Source: Trebonia sp963759545
GTDB taxonomy: Bacteria; Actinomycetota; Actinomycetes; Streptosporangiales; Streptosporangiaceae
Length of the DNA: 64,000 nt
Direction: 5' to 3'
NCBI GenBank assembly: GCA_963759545.1
Contig: CAVXAB010000054.1
Location: forward strand, 27,266 to 91,265
The notes under the pieces are model-generated. The model saw nothing but the letters and a program-made list of their open reading frames with translations. It was not told the DNA's origin and made no database searches. The translations under genes were made by a program, and so were the position numbers. Shown here piece after piece: positions 26,898-37,074 of this stretch (the first letter of the stretch is position 1; the number at the start of each line of letters is the position of its first letter).

Positions 26898-26944
26898 GAT
26901 CGTGGGTCGTTTGCGGCGAATAGCGCCGCAAACGACCCACGATC
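26898..26944. repeat. Family A palindromic repeat
   Basis: Perfect 20-bp arms (26898-26917 and 26925-26944) around the loop GAATAGC. Compared with 564-610, the pair at the TCATTT/AAATGA position is changed to TCGTTT/AAACGA on both arms, a compensatory change. Confidence 0.88.
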
Positions 26945-27261
26945 ATGAAAACAGCGGCAGACGCGCGGCGGCATACCGGGGCATAACTGGCTAATCGGTC
27001 GGACTTTGACGGGCTATTCGCCGCGATGACCCACGATCACGGGCGACTGCCAGGACCGATCGCTAACTGCGACTGTCGTGTTAGTCGGACTGGCGGCCCA
27101 ATACTTAGTGATCAGCGTTCCCCTGTAGCGCCAACCCCGGCACTGTCCGCGCGTGCCTCTCAGGCAAAAACTACCAGACCGGGTAGTATTCGCAGCCCTC
27201 GATGATTCGTAGGCTCGGGTATTGCAACACGGGCTCGCAGGGGGAGGAGCCCTGATAAATC

Positions 27262-27368
27262 GTGTGCCCCAGGCGACGTCGCGGCAGCGCAAGGGGGGCG
27301 CCTGGGGCACACATCAGTCACTCCCCTCCGTTCGGAAAAACTCGATTCTTCCGAACGGAGGGAGGTGA
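27262..27368. repeat. Two adjacent intergenic palindromes
   Basis: The first pairs GTGTGCCCCAGGCG (27262-27275) with 27299-27312, perfect over 14 bp. The second pairs 27318-27336 with 27350-27368 over 19 bp with two mismatches (core CCTCCGTTCGGA). They lie 47 bp or more beyond the TPR gene stop and may end its transcript. Confidence 0.8.
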
Positions 27369-27414
27369 CTCGGGAACGGCATCGGGTCTCGGCGGCGGGC
27401 GAAAGGATCTGGGA

Positions 27415-29660
27415 TTATTCATCGCCGATATCGGCCAGGATCCCGCGCAGTTCGGCGATCAGCGGGTCGTCCGTGGGCAGGATGCGCTCCAAGCGGTCGA
27501 CCGTGTCGCGCAGCAGCGCGCGGGCGTCGCCGTACCGTCCCAGCTGGCGGTAGACCCGGGCCAGCTCCGCCCGGCTGCGCAGCGCGTCAGGGTGACGCGG
27601 GCCGAGCACCTGATCGAAGCCGACCCGGGCCTGCTCGTACACCCGCTCGGCCGCCACCGTCTTGCCCGTCCGCTGATAGGCGGCGCCCAGGCTGTACCGT
27701 GCCCTGGTGGTGTCCAGGTGATCAGGCCCGAGTGCGCGCTCCCGGTCCGCCACGACCCGCTTGTAGGCCGATACCGCGTCTTTCGCCAGGCCGCTGGCCA
27801 GGTAGGAATCGGCAAGGCCGTGACGCGTGGTCATCGTCTGCGGGTGCCGGGAGCCTTGGGTCCGCTCCCGGTCGGCGAGCGTGCGGCGGTACGCGGCGAT
27901 GGCGTCGGAATGCCGGCCCGCGGCCAGGTAGGCGGCGCCGAGTTCGTCCCGCGCGCCGAGCGTGTCGGCATCCTCGGGGCCGCGGCCCTGCTCGGCATCG
28001 GAGAGCACGCGCTCGAGGACGGAGATCGCGCGGTGCGGGTCGCGAGCTGCCACAAGAGCGTGCCCAAGGCGGAGCCTCGCTCCGATCAAATCATGGTGAT
28101 CCGGCCCGAGATTCACGGCCTGGGTGTCGACCAGCCGTTGAAACCAGGTGACGGCGTCGTCCGGTTGGCCGGCGGCAAGGAGGGCCTCGGCCAGCCGTTG
28201 CCCGGTCAGTATCGTGTGCGGATGCCCGGCACCGAGCAACTGGTCGCTGGTCGTGACCAGGTCGCGCCAGTAGTCCACCGCGGGACCGGTCAGGCGGGCG
28301 TGGTCCAGGCTGTCCCCGGCCCGGAGCAGCACCGGATGGCAGCCGCCGGCCCACAGCCGGTTGCCGGAGATCTGCCGCAGGGCCGCCGTGCAGGAGCGCA
28401 GGCCGGAAGCGGGCCAGCCGGGCGGCTCTGCTTCCGGCCAGGCCTGGAACAGCGCGTCCGCGGCCGCCCTGGCCGCCTGATCCAGCATGCCGTCCGGCAT
28501 GGAGGCGCGCAGCGCCGCTTGCAGCACCGGGCTGATCTGGACCATGGGCGGTGCCGTAACCGGCGCGATGGTCAGCAGGCCGACGCGTTCCAGCGCCGCC
28601 AGCGCCGCGCTGGCGGCCTCGCTGCCTGCCCGGGCTTCGCCGCCGCCGGTGAGGTAGCCGGCTGCGGCCGGGGCGGTGAGCACGGTTCCTGGAATGCCGT
28701 GCCCGTCAAGCAACGCGGCCAGGGCCAGGAGCGACTGGACTGACCTGGCTGGCGCAAGCTGATCGGCGCGCTCCCACGAGAGCGTCCACGTGACCGCGCT
28801 GGCCGGCGGCGGTGCGCCAGCCGGATCGGTCAGCTGCCGCCGCCTGCGGACGAAATACTCACGGTAGTCGTGGCACGAGATGGGGGAGCTGGCGATCACC
28901 GCGCTCGCCTGATTCAGCGCGGCCGGCTCGAAGCCCATGACACTGACCAGGTCAATCGCGCCGAACCGCTGGCCCGGGTTGCCCGATAGCCGCTCCATCA
29001 GGTGGCTGAGGGCCTCGCGCGAGTTGAACGCCCCGACCGGCAGGACCTGCATGCCGCGGGGGATGGCCGCGGCGTCGGCGCAGGTCACCAGGACCCGGCC
29101 GGCCGGCCGGCCGGCCACAGGCCGTCCAGGTCCGCCGGGTTGGCCAGGTCATCAAGTACGACCAGCCAGGAACGGCTGGTCTCGCCCAGCCAGCCGACGA
29201 ACTGGGCGGCGACCGACTCGCAACTGGTCGCCTGGTCCCGGCCGGTCGCGGCGGCCGTCGCCGCGGCGTAGCCAGACAGCACCGAGGCCCGGCTGGTGGC
29301 CTGGATCCACACCAGCAGGTCCAGCTTGCGCGACTGCCACAGCGACTCGGCCAAGGCCACGGCGAGCTGGGTCTTGCCCGACGCTCTCAGCCAGTCCTGC
29401 GCGGCGGGGTCCGGCGCGGGTCCTTGGCCTGCCGCCCGGTCCTGGCCTGCCGCCCGGTCCGGGCCCGCCGCCCGGTCCGGGACCAAGGCGACCGCGACTC
29501 CTGCCGCCAGCGCGGCCGCCAGGTCGGGCGCCGTCTCTGGCCGGTCCGCGTAGCCGGTGGCCAGCGCCGGGACCGCCCCCGACCTGACCGGCCATGACGA
29601 CCTGCCGGGCACCGTGCCCTGCGGGCTCCTAGGTTCCGCCTTCACCGCCACCACCGCCAC
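27415..29660 (-). CDS. P-loop/TPR protein of the NB-ARC-like type, apparent frameshift in a GGCC tract
   Basis: The N-terminal part has a P-loop of the local family form (ASGKTQLAVALAESLWQS), LLVWIQATSRASVLSGYAAA and a Walker B-like SWLVVLDDLANPADLDGLW. The following part carries RVLVTCADAAAIPRG and at least five 42-residue tetratricopeptide repeats (DELGAAYLAAGRHSDAIAAY, YSLGAAYQRTGKTVAAERVY and others). Such proteins resemble signal-transduction ATPases, but the partner is unknown. The two parts are in different frames, joined at five tandem GGCC units (29097-29116). One more unit would give a continuous protein of about 748 residues. A three-copy 18-bp repeat codes an Asp-Arg-Ala-Ala-Gly linker upstream of the P-loop. 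Confidence 0.75.
29097..29116. repeat. Five tandem GGCC units inside the P-loop/TPR gene
   Basis: Exactly five GGCC units. The frame is broken at this tract, and adding one unit (4 bp) restores it. Confidence 0.9.
29428..29481. repeat. Three tandem 18-bp repeats in coding sequence
   Basis: Units starting CCTGCCGCCCGGTCC at 29428, 29446 and 29464 encode an in-frame six-residue repeat (DRAAGQ/DRAAGP). Confidence 0.88.
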
Positions 29661-29669
29661 CCGCCCGGC

Positions 29670-31232
29670 TCACAGTTCCATTTCATGGACTCGCGCAGGG
29701 GTGGCCCTGGTGAGGGTCTGCCTGCGGAAGAAGGCGGGGGCGGTGACCCGCATGAAGACAAAGCTGGCCACTCCGGCCAGCGCGGCCAGCGCGGCGATGA
29801 CGAAGATCCCGCCGATCTGCCACTGCAGGAAGGGCACCGTCCAGCTGGTGTAGCTGTTGGTCGCCACCCAGTCGCTTTGCAGGCTGTAGATGCCTGCCGC
29901 GTACATGATCAGGCCGCCGAGCACCGGCAGGATGCCGCGCATCCACAGGTCGCGGGCGCTGTTGCTCAGGGTGGAGCGGTAGTACCAGGCGCAGGAGAAG
30001 GCGGTCAGCCCGTAGTAGAAGGCGATGTAAAGCCCGATCGCGGTGACGCCGTCCGCGATCGGGTTGCCACCGGCGATGAAGTTCAGCGGGATGTACAGCG
30101 CGACGGAGACGATTCCCACCACGATCGTGGACACCGTGGGGGTCAGGTACTTGGGACTGATCTTGGCGAACTGCTGGGGCAGCGCCCGGTAGGCAGCCAT
30201 CGACAGCGTGGTGCGGGCGGCCGGCAGGATCGTCGTCTGGGTGGACGCGGCCGCCGAGCTGAGCACCATCAGGATCAGCAGCCGGGACAGCACCGTGCCG
30301 AGCCCGGAGGTTCCGAAGATCGCGCTTCCGGTCACCGACAGCACGTCGAACTGGTGGTCCGGGTTGGTCAGCCCGACGCCCTTGGCGCCTACCCCGGCGA
30401 ACGACTGCACGGCGATGATGACGATGGCGTAGGTGAACAGCAGCAGGACCGTCGAGATGATGCCCGCCCGGCCTGGCGTCCTGGCCTTGTCCGCCGTCTC
30501 CTCGTTCACCGACAGGGCGGTGTCCCAGCCCCAGTAGATGAACAGCATCAAGATGATCCCTGACACGAACGCCGACAGGGGCAGGTGGGACGGCGACAGC
30601 CAGCTGAAGCTCGGGTGCAGCGACCCGGGCGGGTTGCTGACGAACACCCTGACCAGTGCCGTCACCGACATCACCATCAGCATGACGACTTCGATGGTCA
30701 GCAGTATTCGCTGGAACCTGGCCGAGAGCTCGATGCCGCGGTAGCAGATGTAGGTCATCGCGACGATCCACAAGATGCCCACAAGCAGCACCCAGCCGCC
30801 GGAGGCGTTGGCCCCGATCGAGCTGTTCGGCCCCTGGAACAGGAAGAAAAGGTACTGCCCGGCCACCTGGGCGAGGCTGCCCATGACCAGGAGGTCGGCC
30901 GCCACCGTGGCCCAGCCGCCGGCCCAGCCGGTCGACGGCCCGAACGCCCGGGTCCCCCAGATGAACGTGGTACCGCAGTCGGGGTCGGCCTTGTTCAGCT
31001 CGCTGAAGCCGATCGAGCACAGCAGCATCGGCACGAACGCCAGCACGGCGACCAGCGGGGCCTTCAGCCCGACGGCGGCCACGACGAAGAACAGCGTCGC
31101 CGCCAGGCTGTAGGCGGGCGCCGTGGACGCGACTCCGATTACGACGCTTGACACCAGGCCGAGGGCGCCAGTCTTGAGACCCTTGTCCCTCGACTCCTCG
31201 ACTGGTTGCATGCCAGTAGCAAAAGTGGCCAT
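29670..31232 (-). CDS. APC superfamily amino acid permease
   Basis: 520 residues with about 13 membrane helices. The first helix region carries the APC signature (LGLVSSVVIGVASTAPAYSL). Others are FSELNKADPDCGTTFIW, GWDTALSVNEETADKARTPG and TTILPAARTTLSMAAYRALP. These transporters take up amino acids or related compounds with protons. The ATG at 31232 has a strong GGAGGGGG ribosome site; an in-frame start nine codons earlier does not. The stop is 10 bp before the P-loop/TPR gene on the same strand, so the two are probably co-transcribed. Confidence 0.9.
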   Translation of the reverse strand: MATFATGMQPVEESRDKGLKTGALGLVSSVVIGVASTAPAYSLAATLFFVVAAVGLKAPLVAVLAFVPMLLCSIGFSELNKADPDCGTTFIWGTRAFGPSTGWAGGWATVAADLLVMGSLAQVAGQYLFFLFQGPNSSIGANASGGWVLLVGILWIVAMTYICYRGIELSARFQRILLTIEVVMLMVMSVTALVRVFVSNPPGSLHPSFSWLSPSHLPLSAFVSGIILMLFIYWGWDTALSVNEETADKARTPGRAGIISTVLLLFTYAIVIIAVQSFAGVGAKGVGLTNPDHQFDVLSVTGSAIFGTSGLGTVLSRLLILMVLSSAAASTQTTILPAARTTLSMAAYRALPQQFAKISPKYLTPTVSTIVVGIVSVALYIPLNFIAGGNPIADGVTAIGLYIAFYYGLTAFSCAWYYRSTLSNSARDLWMRGILPVLGGLIMYAAGIYSLQSDWVATNSYTSWTVPFLQWQIGGIFVIAALAALAGVASFVFMRVTAPAFFRRQTLTRATPARVHEMEL

Positions 31233-31468
31233 GGGTCCCCCTCCGCAAATCGACCCCATCGTGGCGGGAAGACGCTGAGCCGCAGTCGCCCCCCGCCGAT
31301 GAAGCTGCAGCGTAACGGAACATCATGGCGAAAAACGCATAATCGGACAATCGGCGATCGACGTCCGAACCGGTGCTATTGCGACTGATGTTGGCGCTTT
31401 TGTGTCGTCTTCCTTTATGCAAACGATTGAGGCAGGGGCAGCGGAGGATCACCGGCCGCCCTGCGGCG

Positions 31469-32599
31469 TCACAGCCGCTCGATAATGGTGGCGGTGGCCA
31501 TGGCGCCGCCGGCGCACATCGTGATCAAGGCGGTGCTCGCGTCGCGCCGTTCAAGCTCGTGCAGCGCGGTGGTGACCAGCCGGGCGCCGGTGGCGCCCAC
31601 CGGGTGCCCCAGGGCGATCGCCCCGCCATTGACGTTGACCTTGTCTTCGTCGGGCTGCAGGACGCGCAGCCAGGACAGCACCACGGCGGCGAACGCCTCG
31701 TTGACCTCGAACAGGTCGATGTCCGCGAGCGTCATGCCGCTGGCCGCGAGCACCCGCTCCGTCGCGGCGATCGGGCCGTCGAGGTGGAAGTAGGGCTCCG
31801 CGCCGATGAGGCACTGCGCGACGATCCGCGCTCGCGCCCGCAGGCCGAGCGCGCGCGCCCGGTCGGCGTCAGCCAGCAGCACGGCGGCCGCGCCATCGGA
31901 GATCTGCGAGGACGTCCCGGCCGTGTGCACGCCGCCCTCAACCACCGGCGTGAGCCGCGCCAGCGCGTCCATGCTGGTCTGCCGCAGGCCCTCGTCGCGG
32001 TCGACCAGCCCGCCGGACGCTTTCAGCGGCGTGATCTCCCGGCTGAAGCGTCCCTCCGCCCAGGCGGCCCCGGCCAGCGCCTGCGAGCGGAGGCCCAGGG
32101 CGTCGATCTCCGCGCGCGGCAGCCCCCGGCGCCGGGCTATCCGCTCCGCGGCGACGAACTGGTTCGGCAGGTCGATGTCCCAGGTGTCCGGCCGCGGCGC
32201 CCCGACCCCGGTGCCCACGTTCGAGCGCAGCGGCACCCGCGACATGGCCTCCACCCCGCAGCCGACGCCGACGCTGATCGCGTCGGCCGCGATGAGGCCG
32301 GCTATCAGGTGCACGGCGTGCTGCGCGGAACCGCACTGGGCGTCGAGGGTCAGGCAGCCCGCCTGGTACGGCAGGCCGGCGTGCAGCCACGCCGTCCTGG
32401 TGATGTTGTTCGACTGCTCGCCCGCCTGCGTCACGCAGCCGCCCGCGACCTGCTCCACCGCCGCGGGCTCAAGGCCGGCCCGGTCGAGCAGCGCGGCCTG
32501 CGCGGCGCCGAGGACCTCGGCGGCGTGCAGGCCCGATAGGACGCCGCCGCGCCTTCCGATCGGTGTGCGCACAGCGTCGACGATCACCGCGGTACCCAC
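31469..32599 (-). CDS. fadA5: Steroid side-chain thiolase, FadA5 homologue
   Basis: 376 residues. Thiolase catalytic elements are present: nucleophile Cys in DAQCGSAQH at about residue 92, NEAFA, GHPVGATG with the catalytic His, and the second Cys in TMCAGGAM. The sequence follows Mycobacterium FadA5 closely (LSGLHAAEVLGA, WDIDLPNQFVAAERIARRRG, GTSSQISDGAAAVL, GAEPYFHLDGP). FadA5 removes acetyl- or propionyl-CoA units from the sterol side chain. The GTG at 32599 has GGAAGG eight bases upstream. The gene is divergent from cyp125, as in M. tuberculosis, with a KstR-type box just upstream. Confidence 0.9.
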   Translation of the reverse strand: MGTAVIVDAVRTPIGRRGGVLSGLHAAEVLGAAQAALLDRAGLEPAAVEQVAGGCVTQAGEQSNNITRTAWLHAGLPYQAGCLTLDAQCGSAQHAVHLIAGLIAADAISVGVGCGVEAMSRVPLRSNVGTGVGAPRPDTWDIDLPNQFVAAERIARRRGLPRAEIDALGLRSQALAGAAWAEGRFSREITPLKASGGLVDRDEGLRQTSMDALARLTPVVEGGVHTAGTSSQISDGAAAVLLADADRARALGLRARARIVAQCLIGAEPYFHLDGPIAATERVLAASGMTLADIDLFEVNEAFAAVVLSWLRVLQPDEDKVNVNGGAIALGHPVGATGARLVTTALHELERRDASTALITMCAGGAMATATIIERL

Positions 32600-32619
32600 C
32601 AGGATCACCTTCCCATCGA

Positions 32620-32633
32620 TAGAACGCGTTATT
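32620..32633. promoter_or_regulatory. KstR-type box of fadA5
   Basis: TAGAACGCGTTATT, 13 of the fixed/flanking positions of TNNAACNNGTTNNA kept except the final A. It lies 21 bp upstream of the fadA5 start. Confidence 0.72.
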
Positions 32634-32676
32634 GGCCTATGGTTCGGTCGGACAAGCCCGTGTACTGTACCTAAAA

Positions 32677-32690
32677 TAGAACATGTTTCA
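32677..32690. promoter_or_regulatory. KstR-type box of cyp125
   Basis: TAGAACATGTTTCA matches TNNAACNNGTTNNA fully and lies 27 bp upstream of the cyp125 start. Confidence 0.82.
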
Positions 32691-32716
32691 ATTTCAGGCA
32701 CCACCTGGAGGCGGTC

Positions 32717-34180
32717 ATGACCAGACCGGACATCCCGCCGGGCTTCGACTTCACCAGCCCCGAGCTTTACGCCAGCCGGGTCCCGTCCGAGGAGTTCGCC
32801 GAGCTGCGCCGGACGTCGCCGGTCTGGTGGAATGCCCAGCGCCGGGGCTCTGCGGGCTTCGACGACGACGGCTACTGGGCGGTCACCAGGCACGCCGACA
32901 TCCTCGAGGTGTCCAGGCGCAGCGAGCTGTACTCCAGCTGGGAGAACACCGCGCTCATCCGGTTCCAGGAGGGCATCACCAGGGACGCGATCGAGATGCA
33001 GCGGGTGATCCTGCTCAATATCGACCCGCCGGAGCACACCAAGGTGCGCGGCATCGTGTCCCGCGGCTTCACGCATAAGGCGGTCCGCAACATGCGGGAC
33101 AACCTGCGGGAACGCGCCGAGCGGATCGTGGCCACCGCGCTGGCCGAGGGAACCGGCGACTTCGTCACCGACGTGGCCTGCGAGCTGCCGCTCCAGGCGA
33201 TCGCGGAGCTGATCGGGATTCCGCAGGAGGACAGGAAGAAGATCTTCCAGTGGTCCAACCAGATGATCGGCTACGACGACCCGGAGTTCGAGGCCGAAGG
33301 GACCGAGGCGGCGATGGAACTCCTCGCCTACGCCATGGAGATGGCCGAGGACCGGGCGGCCAACCCGCGCGCCGACATCGTCACCAAGCTGGTCAACGCG
33401 GAGATCGACGGCGAGCAGCTGTCGTCGGACGAGTTCGGCTACTTCGTGCTCATGCTCGCGGTGGCGGGCAACGAGACCACCCGCAACGCGATCTCCCACG
33501 GCATGCTGGCCTTCTTCGACCACCCCGACCAGTGGGAGCTGTTCAAGGCGGAGCGGCCGGAGACGGCGGCCGACGAGATCATCAGGTGGGGCACGCCGGT
33601 CACGGTGTTCCAGCGCACCGCGCTCGCCGACACCGAGCTCGGCGGGCAGCGGATCAAGCAGGGGCAGCGGGTCGGCCTGTTCTACCGGTCGGCGAACTTC
33701 GACGAGGACGTCTTCGACCACCCGGAGCGGTTCGACATCCGCCGCGACCCCAACCCGCACGTCGGGCTCGGCGGGTTCGGCGCGCACTACTGCCTGGGCG
33801 CCAGCCTCGCCAAGCTCGAGATCGGGCTGATCTTCAACGCCATCGCCGACGCGATGCCGGACATCCGCAAGGCCGGCCAGCCGGAGCGGCTGCGCTCCGG
33901 CTGGCTCAACGGCATCAAGCACCTGCCGGTCAGCTACGCTGCCTCCTTATCCGCGCTTATCCGCGCAGCGGTCGCCGCGAACGTGACCGTCCGCTCCGGT
34001 TGCTGCCCACCTTTATCCAGAACGGACCCGGCTGACTCCCCGCCGAACCCGTATCTCACCCCGGTGGCAACGCGGCCTTGGGCATATGCATTCACTACTA
34101 CTTCAAGTCGCGATAGTTTGACTGGCAGTAATAGTGGATGGCCCGAGAGGCGTACCCACGTACGGGAAGAGGAATTGTGA
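32717..34180 (+). CDS. cyp125: Cytochrome P450 CYP125, steroid C26 (C27) hydroxylase, with C-terminal extension
   Basis: The first 410 or so residues follow M. tuberculosis CYP125 nearly throughout: PPGFDFTSPELYASR, VILLNIDPPEHTKVRGIVSR, I-helix VAGNETTRN at about 250, ADEIIRWGTPVTVFQRTAL, haem loop GGFGAHYCLGAS with the Cys ligand at about 358, and ERLRSGWLNGIKHLPVSY. CYP125 oxidises the terminal methyl of cholesterol/cholestenone, the first step of side-chain breakdown. CYP125 normally ends just after this point. Here the frame runs on about 75 residues through less typical sequence, including a TTATCCGCGC duplication and a Family C fragment, to a TGA overlapping the next gene's GTG. The tail probably reflects a lost stop. 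Confidence 0.93.
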   Translation: MTRPDIPPGFDFTSPELYASRVPSEEFAELRRTSPVWWNAQRRGSAGFDDDGYWAVTRHADILEVSRRSELYSSWENTALIRFQEGITRDAIEMQRVILLNIDPPEHTKVRGIVSRGFTHKAVRNMRDNLRERAERIVATALAEGTGDFVTDVACELPLQAIAELIGIPQEDRKKIFQWSNQMIGYDDPEFEAEGTEAAMELLAYAMEMAEDRAANPRADIVTKLVNAEIDGEQLSSDEFGYFVLMLAVAGNETTRNAISHGMLAFFDHPDQWELFKAERPETAADEIIRWGTPVTVFQRTALADTELGGQRIKQGQRVGLFYRSANFDEDVFDHPERFDIRRDPNPHVGLGGFGAHYCLGASLAKLEIGLIFNAIADAMPDIRKAGQPERLRSGWLNGIKHLPVSYAASLSALIRAAVAANVTVRSGCCPPLSRTDPADSPPNPYLTPVATRPWAYAFTTTSSRDSLTGSNSGWPERRTHVREEEL

Positions 34181-35904
34181 CTTCCAGCAGGGGCACCAGA
34201 CGAACACGGAGAATCGCCGCGGCCGTCGTCCTCGGGGCGGCGGTACCCGGCGGCCTGCTCACGGCGAGCGCGGCGAGCGCGGCCAGCGGCGCCGCCGTCG
34301 CGGTCCGGCTGACGCCATGCACGGTGTCGGCCCTGAAGTCGGCGATCCACGCGGCCAACATCTCTGGCGCCACGATCACGCTGCCCACCGGGTGCAGGAT
34401 CACGCTCGCGGCGCAGGACAACGCCACGAACGGCCCGACCGGGTTGCCGGTCGTCACCGGGAAAGTCACGATCAACGGCAACGGCGCCACGATCGCCAGG
34501 CAGGCGGCGACCGCCAGCACGCCGGTGCCGGCGTTCCGCCTGTTCAACGTCGCCGCCGGCGGCAGCCTGACGCTGAACGGCCTCGCGCTGGGCAACGGCT
34601 TCGCCGACGACGGCACCAACGGCGGCGGCGCGATCTTCAGCCTAGGCACGGTGCACGTCTCTGGCGTCTTCTTCTCCGGCAACCGGTCCCCGGCCGCGAC
34701 CGGCACGTCGGGCGGCGCGATCAGCAGCAACAACAGCAGCGCCACGCTGACCGTCGACCGCAGCACGCTCGCCGGCAACATCGCGCAGGAAGGCGGCGGG
34801 ATCTTCACCCAGTCGGCTACCAGCGTCACGAACAGCACGTTCACCGGCAACAGCGCGACCTTGTTCGGCGGCGGCGGCCTGGTCAGCGCGGTCGGGACGA
34901 CCAAGGTCAGCGGCGACACGTTCAGCAGGAACAGCGGGCCTGGCGGCGGCGCGATCGACAACGACGCCACCGTGAACATCACCAACAGCACGTTCGAGGG
35001 CAACACGGCGGGCGCCAATGGCGGCGGAGCGCTGCAGAACTTCGGCACGATGACCGTCACCCACTCGACGGTGGCGAACAACACCTCACAGTTCGGCGCC
35101 AACCTGCATAACGACCCGGTCGCGCCGGCGTCCGTGACGGGGCCCGTCTTCAACCCCGCGCTGCGCGGACGCAGCCTTGCGGCGCTGGCGTCGGCGTCCA
35201 CGTTCACCGTGACGGCGAGCATCGTGTCCGGCGGCATAAGCGGCACCAACTGTTCCGGCAGCGCTGCGTTCACCGACGGCGGCTTCAACATCGACAGCGG
35301 CACCTCGTGCGGCTTCCTGACCGCCAACCACTCGAAGAACAGCACCAACCCGAACCTCGGCCCGCTCGCCGCGAACGGCGGTCCGACCACGACGATGGCG
35401 CTGCCGTCAGGCAGCCCCGCGCTCAATGCCATCCCCTCGGTCACGGGTGGCTGCGCCGGCACCACTGACCAGCGCGGCATCCCGAGGCCCCAGGCCACCG
35501 GATGCGACATCGGCGCGTACGAGCGGTTGGCGTCCGGCGCCATCACGGGGTACAAGGGCAAGTGCGTCGACAACAGGGGGAATTCCGCCGCCAACGGCAA
35601 CAGGATCCAGATCTTTACCTGCAACCGCACCGCGGCGCAGACCTGGACGTACACCTTCAACGGGCAGTTGCAGACCCACGGCAAGTGCCTCGACGACACC
35701 GCTTTCGGTACCAAGATGCAGCTCTGGAGCTGTACCGGCCGCACGAACCAGCAGTGGACCTGGCAGGCCAACGGTGAGTTCGTGAACAAGTTCAACGGCC
35801 TGTGCCTGGACGACCCGGGCTTCAGCACGACCAACGGCACCCAGCTGCAGGTCCACACGTGCAACAACGGCGCCAACCAGCATTGGACGGTGCCCGCCGG
35901 CTGA
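34177..35904 (+). CDS. Secreted beta-helix protein with C-terminal ricin-type lectin domain
   Basis: 575 residues. A signal peptide (RIAAAVVLGAAVPGGLLTAS, then ASAAS) is followed by a right-handed beta-helix of Asn/Ser/Gly-rich turns (GGGAIFSLGTVHVSGV, NSTFTGNSATLFGGGG, NSTFEGNTAGANGGG), as in CSLREA/polymorphic-type surface proteins. A linker with DQRGIPRP and GCDIGAYE leads to a ricin B-type trefoil with QxW-like repeats (AAQTWTYTF, TNQQWTWQ, ANQHWTV) from about residue 460. It probably binds or acts on extracellular polysaccharide. The GTG start follows AAGAGGAATT. It has no obvious link to the sterol genes beside it. Confidence 0.85.
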   Translation: MTSSRGTRRTRRIAAAVVLGAAVPGGLLTASAASAASGAAVAVRLTPCTVSALKSAIHAANISGATITLPTGCRITLAAQDNATNGPTGLPVVTGKVTINGNGATIARQAATASTPVPAFRLFNVAAGGSLTLNGLALGNGFADDGTNGGGAIFSLGTVHVSGVFFSGNRSPAATGTSGGAISSNNSSATLTVDRSTLAGNIAQEGGGIFTQSATSVTNSTFTGNSATLFGGGGLVSAVGTTKVSGDTFSRNSGPGGGAIDNDATVNITNSTFEGNTAGANGGGALQNFGTMTVTHSTVANNTSQFGANLHNDPVAPASVTGPVFNPALRGRSLAALASASTFTVTASIVSGGISGTNCSGSAAFTDGGFNIDSGTSCGFLTANHSKNSTNPNLGPLAANGGPTTTMALPSGSPALNAIPSVTGGCAGTTDQRGIPRPQATGCDIGAYERLASGAITGYKGKCVDNRGNSAANGNRIQIFTCNRTAAQTWTYTFNGQLQTHGKCLDDTAFGTKMQLWSCTGRTNQQWTWQANGEFVNKFNGLCLDDPGFSTTNGTQLQVHTCNNGANQHWTVPAG

Positions 35905-35910
35905 CGAGGC

Positions 35911-37070
<1,160 letters not shown>

Positions 37071-37074
<4 letters not shown>

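Larger units (their letters stand above)
26307..27414. other. 1.1-kb intergenic region rich in repeats
   Basis: No supported gene. It contains AT-richer promoter-like sequence near 26500-26620 and a 21-bp tandem duplication (26640-26660 and 26661-26681). It also contains a Family A palindrome (26898-26944), a right half of the same family (about 27007-27040) and two adjacent palindromes (27262-27312 and 27318-27368). A small inverted repeat ACTACC-N6-GGTAGT lies at 27170-27187. Confidence 0.7.

Noticed and set aside
32620..33922. Upstream extension of the fadA5 frame by more than 400 codons
   Set aside because: It is antisense to cyp125. The thiolase begins normally at a GTG with a ribosome site at 32599.
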